A DNA stretch of 64,000 nt from Medicago truncatula (Eukaryota; Streptophyta; Magnoliopsida; Fabales; Fabaceae), in NCBI RefSeq assembly GCF_003473485.1, contig NC_053048.1:44140755-44204754 (forward strand), written 5' to 3'. Shown one piece after another: positions 1-10,425 of this stretch (its first letter is position 1; every line of letters starts with the position of its first letter). The notes beneath the pieces are model-generated. The model made no database searches. It was not told the origin of the DNA and was given only the letters and a program-made list of their open reading frames with translations. Position numbers and translations under genes: made by a program.

Positions 1-347
1 GATTTTTAGTCGCCTTTAAGAAGGTCGTACTAATTTTTAAAGTCTCAGCAGCCTTTAAGAAGGTCATACTGGCCGGGATTTTTAAAGTCTCAGCAGCCTT
101 TAAGAAGGTCATACTGGCCGGGATTTTTAGTCGCCTTTAAGAAGGTCGTACTAATTTTTAAAGTCTCAGCAGCCTTTAAGAAGGTCATACTGGCCGGGAT
201 TTTTAGTCGCCTTTAAGAAGGTCGTACTAATTTTTAAAGTCTCAGCAGCCTTTAAGAAGGTCATACTGGCCGGGATTTTTAAAGTCTCAGCAGCCTTTAA
301 GAAGGTCATACTGGCCGGGATTTTTAAACGCCTTTAAGAAGGTCGTA
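1..347. repeat. Tandem repeat array, AAGAAGGTC core
   Basis: At least nine copies of a unit built around CCTTTAAGAAGGTC(A/G)TACT. Two versions alternate: a short one of about 31 bp (TTAGTCGCC...GTCGTACTAA) and a longer one of about 46-48 bp (AAAGTCTCAGCAGCC...CATACTGGCCGGG). The array runs off the left edge, so its full length is unknown. A run of 36 A follows at 369-404. Arrays like this are common in untranslated parts of plant Ty3/gypsy elements, but nothing here proves that origin. Confidence 0.9.
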
Positions 348-364
348 CTTATCGATTCTTCTTC

Positions 365-368
<4 letters not shown>

Positions 369-404
<36 letters not shown>
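369..404. repeat. Poly-A tract (36 A)
   Basis: An uninterrupted run of A just after the tandem array. It could be the tail of a retroposed sequence or a simple repeat. Confidence 0.9.
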
Positions 405-408
<4 letters not shown>

Positions 409-1680
409 CAAAACAAATCTCAAAGGTCGAAAAGATTATTCTAGAATATAACTCCGCGTTTCATCTTTATATTTTCCTTGGCGGGACTATTGCTTCCATG
501 CTCGTTTAATCATGGCGTGTTGATTGGCGAGTTCTATCCTTTCATTCATCTAGCTCCTGGGCGGACTTATTAGTATCCCAACCTTGATTTATCTGAAATA
601 TAACAATACCTCCGAACTTCCAAAGTAAATAAATAAAAGAAATTGAAAGTTTTAATCATATTTAATTGTCTATTTTTTATACAAAACTGATTATCCACAT
701 ATTATATTTATATGATACCACTCGAATTGCAAAACAGGAAGTTTGATTAATAATATGGATAGCTAGCTATGATACTAGCATATGCTCCTATGGGAAGAAA
801 TAACACATCAGGATATTCTTGTTGGTAGCTAAATAAATTCTTAACTAATAAAGGGAATTACTATATGCTTGTCGAGAAGTCGAGTTTCAGTAGGTTAATT
901 CTACCTTATATACTTGACTATTAGTTAGTAGGATGGTAAAACAAACATATTTCCTAACTAACAAGATACTAATAAAAGTAGAGATCAAGCTTTATCAATA
1001 CTAGAACTTGGTACATTAGCATGTGTTGAATGAATCTGACATGGACTTTCTAGCAATTTGGATTTACTGATCTTGATCTGCCTTCCTATAATTTCTCTTA
1101 GTACATCATTTAAAGATAATCATAGTATACTCACAAAAAAGGACAATATTATACTTTCAATTACACCATACTATGTTTCTAGGCAAACTCAACACAATCT
1201 TAAAAGTTCATGACTTTTGTGCAGTTTTAAAATATGTACCTGATTCCTTATGGATGATTTCAAAGGTATGAAAGTTTAAAACTTACGGTGAAGTCGATCA
1301 TACCATGCTCTTTTAGTTTCTGTAGCAGTCAAAATGAGTTGATACGTCAACGCCTTAAAATCAGTATATCGATGCTATTAGTCGCCCTAGCTTGTCATCT
1401 TGATTCCTCCTCCAAACTTTTTCGCCCTTTAACTTGTTTATCAATAGCATCCTATACCCATGCTTTCTTTATTCTAACCTTTCTTCGTGGTACAACCTAT
1501 ATTGGTCTATTTTACATAGCTATTTCCTAACGAACCAAGAGGGGTATCTGTTCGCCTAATTGAAAACATATCTCGATCGCAGCTTCCACAACAAAGGAAT
1601 TAATAAACAATAAACAAATTAATTCACCAATTAAATATATATTATGATCCTTATGCATATAATCTGGTATAACGCTGCTT
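405..1680. other. Intergenic, AT-rich, no gene seen
   Basis: No ORF here resembles a known protein. The stretch 430-600 is less AT-rich than its surroundings and could be an old exon or transposon piece, but I cannot identify it. Confidence 0.5.
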
Positions 1681-1686
1681 TATGGT

Positions 1687-1920
1687 TTGTTGATGTCCTT
1701 TCAAGACGGCGTTGGTCGGGTTCATGGCGGTGTGATTCTTAGCGGCTTCGATGATGAGACGGATGCCCGGAGGTCAGTGACGACGGCATCAAACAAGGCT
1801 GGATTGAAGTGTGGCCCGGGTCAGTTTTACCGGTTCCACGCTCACTGCATTTTTGTCTTTTCCAGGGGCGTTTTGTGCAATATATTGAAACCGGCCAAAT
1901 CAAATACACATCACAAATAG
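1687..1920. other. GC-rich exon-like island, unidentified
   Basis: A compact GC-rich block in AT-rich DNA. Both strands can be read through much of it: 77 codons on plus from 1687, and a comparable open stretch on minus. I recognise no domain on either strand. It may be a captured gene fragment carried by the retroelement whose LTR lies at 3033-3482. That is inference only. Confidence 0.3.
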
Positions 1921-2599
1921 TTAAATAAATAAATGAGAATCTCCAGTATCATGTTGATATTTCAAGTTCCATAAATTATGATGATTTCTAGAAGAAAACT
2001 AACAACGTGTGTAAATAGTAAATGAATATTGAGAAGCTTACTATAGGCTCACGATAGGCAAGCTTTATTATAACCAAGAAACATCAACAATATTAAAAAC
2101 TATACATTCAGGATTGCGCATAATATGATGAATAAATTACTAACAAGGTGAATATAACGTTATAAATCTTTCCAATACTATTAGTTAAATTAATGAATAT
2201 AAAGTAGATTAAAAACATGTGGTGGAAATTTCATTAATGAATAGCAGAAAGGTTTAAACATATGGTAGCGCAATGGAACAGAAGATAGTAACACAAATAG
2301 CAAAAATTAAAGATCTCATGAGTGGTTTTAATTTGGAAACTAAATCAAATGCACATATAGGTCAATATTTGATAATGGAACTTACAACGGGACAAAACAA
2401 TTCTGCCATCAAATACGACTTTAAAAAATATGTCCATGAGAAAGATAAATCAATTTTTCAAGGGATAAAGCCAAAATATTAACTCAAATCAATATAGTCT
2501 GCTCGATGACGACGCCACGTTGCAAAACTTAGCTTTATATTGAAAAAGAAAAAAGAAACTTAGACATAGCATGTGTAATATGCAGAAGCATAACTAAAC

Positions 2600-2881
2600 T
2601 TAAATAGATACCTGATATCGTAGCCATTTTTTGTAAATAAAAACAACCATATACTTGATATCGCGAGTAATAAAAAGATATAACCTGGGACCTGCTTTGA
2701 TCGAAGCTTTTGTTTGAGCTTTTGTTGCGGTTTCCGCAGAACAAGCAACAAAACAAATAGGACCAAACGATTGTACAAGAGTCTTACGATGTGAAACTTG
2801 GCGAGATGGATTGATGACCCACAGGCTGATGAGCTCTTTCATTGCCTCTACGACGTCGTCATCGAATCGGTCAGACATCAC
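2600..2881 (-). pseudogene. Possible captured gene fragment next to an LTR
   Basis: A minus-strand frame of 93 codons starts with MMSDRFDDDVVEAMKEL about 130 bp inside the primer-binding site of the LTR at 3033-3482. The first 65 or so residues look exon-like, and the frame then enters AT-rich DNA after a possible splice donor near 2690. The position fits an internal region of a non-autonomous retroelement, but the protein is not gag, protease or polymerase that I can recognise. It may be a transduced host exon or a chance ORF. Confidence 0.3.
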
Positions 2882-3012
2882 GGTGATGAAAGGGCAAGGG
2901 TGTTTCTAAATCACGGTTAGGGTTGCGATTTAGAGGTTGTGATTTTTCTTTCTAAATTGCGATTAGGTTTGCGATTTAGAGGTGAGGGGTGGCCTAGGTT
3001 AGTTTTACCGAG

Positions 3013-3030
3013 TTCCCACAGACGGCGCCA
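3013..3030 (-). other. Retroelement primer-binding site
   Basis: On the minus strand the sequence TGGCGCCGTCTGTGGGAA begins two bases after the CA end of the LTR. The TGG start and position are what a tRNA primer-binding site shows in plant LTR retrotransposons. This sets the direction of the element as minus strand, with its body to the left. Confidence 0.65.
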
Positions 3031-3032
3031 AC

Positions 3033-3482
3033 TGTACTTGCAAAAAAAAGTACGGTAAGGATTCTAGGGTTAAGAATCGTAGACTAGGGTTCTAATCTAG
3101 AGTTTTAGACTGAATAATAATGGATCCTTTTAGAATGACCCCAAGAGGGTTATTTATAGCCTGCTAATGGGCATTTTCCTGCGTGACTTAAGCTCTAAGA
3201 AAGCAGGGTTTTTAGTCTTTTTAGCTCATTTAGGCGGTTTAGGGCGACTTCTAGAGGTTTCTAGAAGCCGAGGCAGACGGCGCCCTGAGGAGGACGCGCC
3301 TAGGCCTCCAAAGTCCCTTCTATAGGGCGCCTAAACCCTTCTGGAGGGCTTTAAGCCCTTAGGAATATTATGACGGTCCACAGCCCTCCAAGCACGAGGC
3401 TTGGAACAAGGCGTGGTGATTAATAATGTGGATTTGGCCCTTCTGGAGGGCTTTTAACCCTAAGGAATATTATGACGGTCCA
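3033..3482 (-). mobile_element. LTR of a retrotransposon (5' LTR, minus strand)
   Basis: Read on the minus strand, the block starts TGGACCGTCA and ends GTACA, the TG...CA boundaries of an LTR, and is followed by a primer-binding site. It contains a TATA-like motif (GCTATAAATA, 3151-3160) placed as an LTR promoter would be. The first 140 bp hold an imperfect tandem duplication of a unit ending AATATTATGACGGTCCA. No matching second LTR is seen between 1 and 3012, so the element either continues left of the window or is truncated. Gag and pol are not visible. Confidence 0.6.
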
Positions 3483-4292
3483 ATAAAGTACAAAATAAAT
3501 TTTTAACATATTTTGGATTGAGTCTAGCGAAGAGGTTAAACTTCACAATGTGACGAATCAATGTTCAAATTCTGTTTAAAACATGTATTATATTTAATGT
3601 CTAACACACTTTGATGGAATTACCTCAACTGGGAGGTACCTTTTAAGAGAAAAAAATAAATAAAAAATTTATAAATATTAAAACTTTAATAATCGCACAC
3701 TTTTTTACCCGTATCATACACTTAAGGGGTAATTCTTTTATACAATTTTTTTTATACATACTTTCAATCGTATTCAATATTAATTCACTTTTAATTGTTA
3801 TTTTTTACTCATATCCTACACTCAAAGGGTAATTTCTTTTAAACAGACTTTCAATCGTATTCCAATTGAGTCACTTTGTGCCTCGAAAAAAATAGTCACT
3901 TTGTGATATTATATTTTCAAATATATGCACAAATAATATAATATATAATGAGATGATTATACGTCTTTAGTTATTTTACATTGTGAGCACATATTGATTA
4001 AATCTATTTTTTTTAAATACATTTTAGTTAAGATATTTTTCCTTTTTTCAAAAGGTGGTAAGACATTTCTAGCTTTGCCTCGAATGATGATATTTTGAAG
4101 CACTATATTCTTGAAAAAGTAAGATGTTATTCTAATCACATGTTTAAAATATTTGAGTTGCTTACCACTCAAATCTTAACGATTTGGTTATTGATTATTA
4201 GTTGGGATTCTCTTTTATAAAAATATATTGATGATTCTATTTTATAAAAGACATGGACACAATAGTTTTAAATAATTTAAAAATATTTTAAA
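3483..4292. other. Intergenic, AT-rich
   Basis: No gene recognised. Two related stretches near 3690-3770 and 3790-3870 share a short block (ATAC-rich, then AAGGGGTAATT and CTTTCAATCGTATT), which suggests a local duplication. Confidence 0.5.
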
Positions 4293-4690
4293 GGCTTAAA
4301 TATGCTTTTCATCCCTGTAATTATAGGCCATTTGATTTTTCATCCCTGAGCTTACTAATCCTCCCATTTTGCCCCTGCAATTACTAATCATTTTAAAATT
4401 CGTCCTAATTACAAAAATTTGTTGAGGTGGAGGGTAATTAGATACGTGGCATTTGGTGAATGGAGTTTTGTCAGGACACGTCAGCAGATGGCGAGGGAAA
4501 TGACATTTTTGCCCTTAATGAGTTTGTTATCGCGCGCAATGACCATTTTACCCCTGCCTCCATCTTTTCTTCTTCACGTATTCTTCTTCTCTTCTCAATC
4601 AGAAACATGAAATTGGGGGGAAAATGTTCTAGGGTTTAGGGTTGAAATGCGAATTGGGGAAAATTGTTGAGAAGATTTCGATTGGAACTC

Positions 4691-4695
4691 GATTG
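4691..4695. repeat. Target-site duplication GATTG (left)
   Basis: GATTG here and again at 9038-9042, directly outside TGTAACACC and CGTTACA. A 5-bp duplication with TG...CA ends is the signature of LTR retroelement integration. Confidence 0.8.
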
Positions 4696-5764
4696 TGTAA
4701 CACCCCGTTACCCAAAAGCAATTAAATAACAAATATTCATCAGAGTAATTCCACAACGGGCATGCTACACGTCATTTCAAAATTTCTTAAATAGAAAATA
4801 AAACTATTTAGTCAAAACAACTTGATATATATGAAAACATAGCAGCGGAATAGTTTTCAAATCCATAACCTCATGAACATCCAACAACAGTCTATGGCAT
4901 TAAAGGCCTTAGCATAAGTCAACATCATTGTTCAAAAGACAATAAAAGGCTCCACATCACAATTCCAAAATTTGATACATGGAAAGGAAAAACAACAATA
5001 ATATAAATAATAATTCCCATCCCACGTATCAGAGCCCTAGACACGACATTGAGCCACCACCAACTACTCAGGATCACCTGCAAGTTACCCATAGGAAGGG
5101 CAACATTTTCAAGCAGAAGGGGTGAGATTCACAACAATAAATATAGATATTAAATCTTCAATTGAATCTAATACCCTATAACATCAAATACATTATCTTG
5201 CAAATATACATAATTAGTTCACAAGCAACAACAGCATCATCATAATCCACTTAACAAGTATGTATACAATGTACATATTCACCAACAACATCATCATCAT
5301 CAAGTAACAACCAAAATCAACAACTAAGACTCATGCAAATGACATGACAACACTGCTAAGACAACACCTTAGACTTCTCAATGGATGCAAATATGCATGT
5401 GGTACCAAACAGGACCGAAGCCCTCACCGCTTTTGAATGGTTAAAGCATTCATCAGGGCCGAAGCTCTCACCGCTGTTGAGCAACTAGTACTCCAGGACA
5501 TGAGTCATCTCCGCTGTTTTATGCATATGCAATGGACCTACTTGTGTATATCTACATACAACTGACCATGCAATGCAAACTTCATGTGACACCACTTAAA
5601 CAACATGTGTGATTCAATAAATAACATACATTTCAGTCATCATCAGTAATCATCAATCCAGCAATCCAATCATCCCAAATAATGCATAATTACATATAAC
5701 CATGCTAAAAACTACAACATCAAACACTACCATCCATACAAACAAACAGCACTCAGGAACTGTG

Positions 5765-6125
5765 CAACTCGCCTCGCGAGCACATCTACTCGCTATGTCG
5801 AGTTCACAAAACTACTTGCTCGCCATGGCGAGTTCAAGGCGAACTCGAGGCGAGTGAAAAATAGGTGCTCTCGGGAAAAATGACATTTTCTCACTCCAAC
5901 TTCTATACTAAGCTCCCTAATCATCTTTTTAACCTGAAAATTGTTCCAGTCTTCATTATTATCATCTAGGTACCTTAAACCATCCCCAAAACATCTTATA
6001 ACAACTTTTTAAAAATCAAGTTTTAATCTGGGCTACTCGCCATGGCGAGTTGGTCTGCTCGCGAGGCAAGCTATGAAGTTGCTCACTCGCCATGGCGAGC
6101 AAGGCTACTCGCGAGGCGAGCGATG
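5765..6125. repeat. Cluster of CTCGCCATGGCGAG-like palindromes
   Basis: Short palindromes of the form CTCGCCATGGCGAG and CTCGCGAGGCGAG recur in both orientations in this stretch of the LTR-like element. In AT-rich DNA this density of CpG-containing palindromes stands out. Their role is unknown. Confidence 0.7.
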
Positions 6126-6944
6126 AACTTTTGTACGGGCAGAAAACTGGTGTCATACCCCAATTTTTGACCTAAGACAGCACTGACACGTGTCATTTAG
6201 CTCCGACCGGTCTCAGCCCTTCGAGCAAAAAATTCGGCAGGGAGGTATTTTAAAATACCTCATAGTTGATTCCGAGTCGGGCCCTCTTCTCTCAATTTTC
6301 AATTTTTTATTCAAATTTTATGTTTCCATCTTTTTTATTTAGAATCCTTTTTTTATTGACTTTAAATTCATTTTTTTAATCTTTATTTTATCTCATTTAT
6401 ATTCATTTTTTAGTCCTTTTATTTTATTTTTAATATCCAAAGAAAAAATTAAAATGCTGTCCGATAATATCCAAATAAACAGCACAAAGCCTCATGCTTC
6501 CTCTCCAAGCCACAAAAACAGCCTGTCATGTTCCTCTCCTAGCCACAAAAACAGCCTGTCATGTTCCTCTCCAAGCAACAAAATTGTCTTAATCACAAGC
6601 TCTATAAATATAACATTACAGACACAATCAAAAAGGGACAGAATTTCAATTGCAAAACCTGCAAATCACATAACACCACAATCGTTTTCTGAATCAACAC
6701 AAACACAATTTTTCATCATCATTTCCGCACAATGTTTTAACCCAGAACCAGCAACCAAAATCCAACAACAAACCACCACAACCATCGAACCAAGATCCAA
6801 AGTAAAAGAGGTATAAAGATTTTTCTTTTTCTTTCTAGATCTAGGATAAACAGTGTTTGTTTTAGAAGTTTTGAACCTAGAATCAAAAAGAGAAGAAGAA
6901 GAGGTCTTAAAAAAACGTTTTTTTTAAAAAAAAGGGGAGTTTTT

Positions 6945-6994
6945 TTCCGGCGCGGTGGCGCCGCCGCGACAACTCGCCGGCCACCGCGCCGGAA
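6945..6994. repeat. GC-rich perfect hairpin in the LTR
   Basis: A 15-bp perfect inverted repeat (TTCCGGCGCGGTGGC at 6945-6959 and its complement at 6980-6994) surrounds a 20-bp GC-rich loop. It lies upstream of the probable LTR TATA box. Confidence 0.85.
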
Positions 6995-7190
6995 ACTGAG
7001 TTTCACGGTGGTGTTCTTCAACACTCACCGGAAACTTCATCAAAAAAAACAGAAGAAAGAAGATAAGAAGAGAGAGAAGAGAGAGTACGTGAGAGAAAAA
7101 GAAAGTGAAGAGAGAGAAGAGAAAAAAAGAAATGAAGGAAAAAGAGAGAAATGGGTATTTATACCCCTTTTATTTGGCAGATTAAATCAA

Positions 7191-7213
7191 GGCCGTTGAT
7201 CAAATCAACGGCC
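7191..7213. repeat. Perfect 10-bp hairpin GGCCGTTGAT
   Basis: GGCCGTTGAT, then a 3-base spacer, then the exact complement. It lies about 35 bp downstream of the LTR TATA-like motif, so it would fall in the leader of an LTR transcript. Confidence 0.8.
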
Positions 7214-7361
7214 GAGATTCGATCTCTGAGGTCCAACCTTGTTCTTGGCCCATCTTTTTCGTTTTATTTTCTGCACCCCCCTTTACTGCTCACACACCCC
7301 CAGCATCTCATTTTTTCTAATTTCTTTTTCATGCATTTTAATTCTCGCTCTATCTGTTAAT

Positions 7362-7646
7362 CCAGAGTGCTCTGGTCCAAAATTAACTTAATATTATATT
7401 CTTGCTTAATTTAGTTATTCTCCAGAATAATCTGGTCCTATATTAACTATTAATATTATATTTCTGTTTAAATTAATTATTCTCCAGAGTGCTCTGGTCA
7501 TTGTTAATTAAATTAATCCAGAGTGCTCTGGTCCTAAATTAACTGTTAATATTATATTTTTGTTAATCCAGAGTGCTCTGGTCCTAACTTAAATGTTAAT
7601 ATTTATTTATTTTTGTTTAATTTAATTATTCTCCAGAATATTCTGG
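7362..7646. repeat. Six palindromes of CCAGAGTGCTCTGG type in the LTR
   Basis: The copies are at 7362-7375, 7422-7435, 7484-7497, 7518-7531, 7568-7581 and 7633-7646. Four read CCAGAGTGCTCTGG, one CCAGAATAATCTGG and one CCAGAATATTCTGG. Each is followed by TC, and AT-rich spacers separate them. The CCAGA/TCTGG arms are kept while the centre varies, as expected of a conserved protein-binding or folding unit. Confidence 0.85.
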
Positions 7647-9594
7647 TCCATGTTAAAACAACTTCACAATTCAGCTTAACTTCATTTTTCTCATTCTGCT
7701 TATATAATTTTCATATCTTTATTCCAAAACAACAAAAACATTTAAATAACAAATCACAAAAATATTTTTTCATTACAAACCTTGATTCTCAAATCAAGTG
7801 ATCGTTCTTTTTATTTTTCTTAATCAAATTTCAAATCAAGTCTAATTCAACTTCAAGTCAATTTTCTTCAATCTAAAAAACACAAATCAATTCTCATTTG
7901 CCATTTGGCTTTTTATTTCAAAACCTTTTTCAAAACATATAAAAAACACTAAACAGATCAAACGTCAATTTCTACCCCGAACTACGAGGTTTTGATCCCT
8001 CACGGGTACGTAGGTAGAGGACCTTGTCCTTCCAAATCAATTAAAAAACAATTTTCTTTTTTCTCTTTTCAATTATCAACTAAAAAACAATTTTCTTTTG
8101 CCTCTTCAATTAAAATCAATTTTCTTTTTCCTTTTCAATTCATCTTTCAATTCCATTTTCATCTTTTTAAAAGCAAGCAAGTTTAAGCACAAAAAGTTAA
8201 ATAAAATCAAGAGGTTCTCGTAGAGTACTACGAATATTTAGGGTGCTAATACCTTCCCTAAATATAACCAACCCCCGAACCCTAAATCTCTTCAAAATGG
8301 GTGGTTTGGAACTTTTTCCCCTTAAAAAAAATTTGTTCAGTCGTGAGATAAAAAGTGAGTCAAAAGCTAATCAAATGGCCTTGACATCCGAAAAATGGCG
8401 CGGCAACTGGTTTTTCCCAAAAATCCCATTTTTCTTCCAATCACTCCCCAAATCAGTTTACAGATGAGAAATGAATGTTTCTATGCAACCAAAACCAAAT
8501 TCTAACATCAGAACAGCAATATCTACCCCAAAAACCATTAATTCAATTTATACCCAATTCTTCAATTTCACTCCAAAACCTGTTAAACTCAAAATCAGAC
8601 TTTAAAATCTACACTATTGAAGTAAACCTCACCCTTACCTTAAATTTGCAGAAGAAATGCACAGCAAAAATCAACTCTTGGTTCTTCCTTGGTTCTCTCT
8701 TGCTTTCTCCCAAAACTGGTTCTACGTGAAACTGATTCTAACTTCTCTGTATAACTTCCCACTCAAAAGTAACTCCCTTCTAATTACACTTAACTCCCCA
8801 TAATTTCTATTAACTTCTATTAACTCCCCAAACACCAAAATAATTATTATTTCATACTTATTCTAATTATTATCAAATAAACCATATAATAAAATAATAC
8901 ACCACATAAATCACTCAAAAATCACGCATATATATAAATATATACATATACTCCACATAAATCACCAACATCATATATAACTATATATATACTCCACATA
9001 AATCAAATTAATTAAATATAACAACTAGGACGTTACAGATTGCCTCCGAAAATTGGTGTTGGAATCTCTATTGGAACGCAAAGCACTAAATCGAACTCGT
9101 TTGTAGAAAGGTATCGTGAAGAAGAAAAACCCAGGTACCATCGTTTGTTTGTATAAATATGTTGTTTGTATAAATATGTTAGTTTTGTTTGTTTTTTCGG
9201 TGAAATAGATGATAAAAAACATGTGGGTTTCTATTTTCGCATGCTTAGTGTGGTGCATTTTTGTACCATTGTTGTGTTGCTGAGTGAGTGTATTTTTGTT
9301 TCAGAATGCGTGAAGAAGAAAAGATGGAGGCAGGGGTAAAATGGTCATTGCGCGCGATTCCAGACTCATTAAGGGTAAAAATGTCATTTCCCTCGCCATC
9401 AGCTGACGTGTCCTGACAAAACTCCATTCACCAAATGCCACGTATCTAATTACCCTCCACCTCAACAAATTTTTGTAATTAGGACGAATTTTAAAATGAT
9501 TAGTAATTGCAGGGGCAAAATGGGAGGATTAGTAAGCTCAGGGATGAAAAACCAAATGGCCTATAATTACAGGGATGAAAAGCATATTTAAGCC

Positions 9595-10425
9595 TTTAAA
9601 TCAAAACATGTTATTATATTTCCTCTGCTCATTCTGTCAACAAAATTGCTTTGTCCATTTGCCATTTACCTCGACAATCCAGACTCGCAGCATTACTATG
9701 CAAATTAAATTTGAGTGGATACCTGCAGCTTTCTTTATTATTTTTCTAATTAGATCACCATGACATTGTAGGCGTGCGTTTGCACATCCACAAACAGATT
9801 AGTATATATAGTATATACAGAATAGTATATGTTCCTGACATAATTGAATATATCGATTCCATTTTACAAAATTCTGTTATGGCATATAAAACTGGATTGG
9901 TTCTTGGCTTTCTATATGCACAACGAGTGAATTACGTTGAAGAAAGTTATGTTGATTCTCATATCAAAATGGAATGGATTAAAAAAATTCTCTAGCTTAA
10001 AATTGAGTTCAATCTTCATAAAATTGTATGCATCATGCAATTTTATTTAGTACATCATTTAACGCGTTCAAGAATAAGATGTTTTTTCATTCTTGTTTTA
10101 GTTCCCTATTTATATTTTATAAAAATGAATATAATGCAAGTAAATAGCAACTACAGAGCATGATGAATTTTGAAGGACAACAACCCAGGCAATTCATCCA
10201 CAAGCTAGCTCAAGCTAAGTAAAATTTTCTTCCGAGAAAATTTCATTTAGATCACAATATCTGCTAAAACTAAAATTGCTAGGAAGAGAGATATTTATTT
10301 AACATACAACATGTAGAATAAAGGATATATCGGATGTCACAATGAGATAGCCCCGCTTGAACAAGGGTTTACTCCTGACGATGACTAAATTTCTCTCTTT
10401 TTTTTTTCTTTTCTTGCAAGACCTC
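9595..10425. other. 3' flank of the RMC1-like gene
   Basis: AT-rich sequence between the transposon nest and the stop codon of the minus-strand gene. The part nearest 10425 is presumably its 3' untranslated region. No other gene is recognised. Confidence 0.5.

Larger units (their letters stand above)
6151..8405 (+). mobile_element. Solo LTR, Ogre/Tat-like Ty3/gypsy
   Basis: The block starts TGTCATACCCCAATTTTTG, a start typical of legume Ogre/Tat LTRs, and ends GCGCGGCA. It is flanked by the 5-bp duplication ACTGG at 6146-6150 and 8406-8410. Near the 3' side it has the motifs CTCACGGGTACGTAGG and GGTGCTAATACCTTCCCT, which recur in such LTRs. A TATA-like motif (GTATTTATACC) lies near 7155. At 2255 bp it has the length of a long gypsy LTR. 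No internal region or second LTR is present, so it is a solo LTR left by recombination. It sits inside another solo LTR. Confidence 0.8.
4696..9037 (-). mobile_element. Solo LTR-like element (chromovirus type), carrying a second insertion
   Basis: The block starts TGTAACACCCCG and ends GGACGTTACA, flanked by 5-bp direct repeats GATTG. On the minus strand it begins TGTAACGTCC, as many legume chromovirus LTRs do. Removing the nested LTR leaves about 2.08 kb, a fitting length for a solo LTR of this group. There is no internal gag/pol and no second direct copy of the ends. A cluster of CTCGCCATGGCGAG-type palindromes lies at 5765-6125. The chromovirus assignment rests on the terminal motif and length only. 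Confidence 0.65.
4293..9594. mobile_element. Mutator-like DNA element with 292-bp TIRs, host of nested insertions
   Basis: The ends 4293-4584 and 9303-9594 are inverted repeats of equal length with few mismatches, beginning GGCTTAAATATGC and carrying TTTCATCCCTG motifs seen in legume Mutator-type MITEs. Without the nested insertion the element would be about 955 bp. Its unique interior reads through the insertion point (left 4585-4695, right 9043-9302) and could encode a short peptide, but no transposase is present. Both ends are flanked by TTTAAA. I see no clear 9-bp target duplication, so the superfamily is inferred. Confidence 0.75.

Noticed and set aside
1687..1920. Plus-strand protein-coding gene of 77 codons
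   Set aside because: Composition is coding-like on both strands, but there is no recognisable domain, promoter or splice context. It is listed only as an unidentified island.
6454..7024. Short ORFs in both strands near 6.5-7.0 kb
   Set aside because: They lie inside the Ogre-like solo LTR, are low-complexity, and have no domain.
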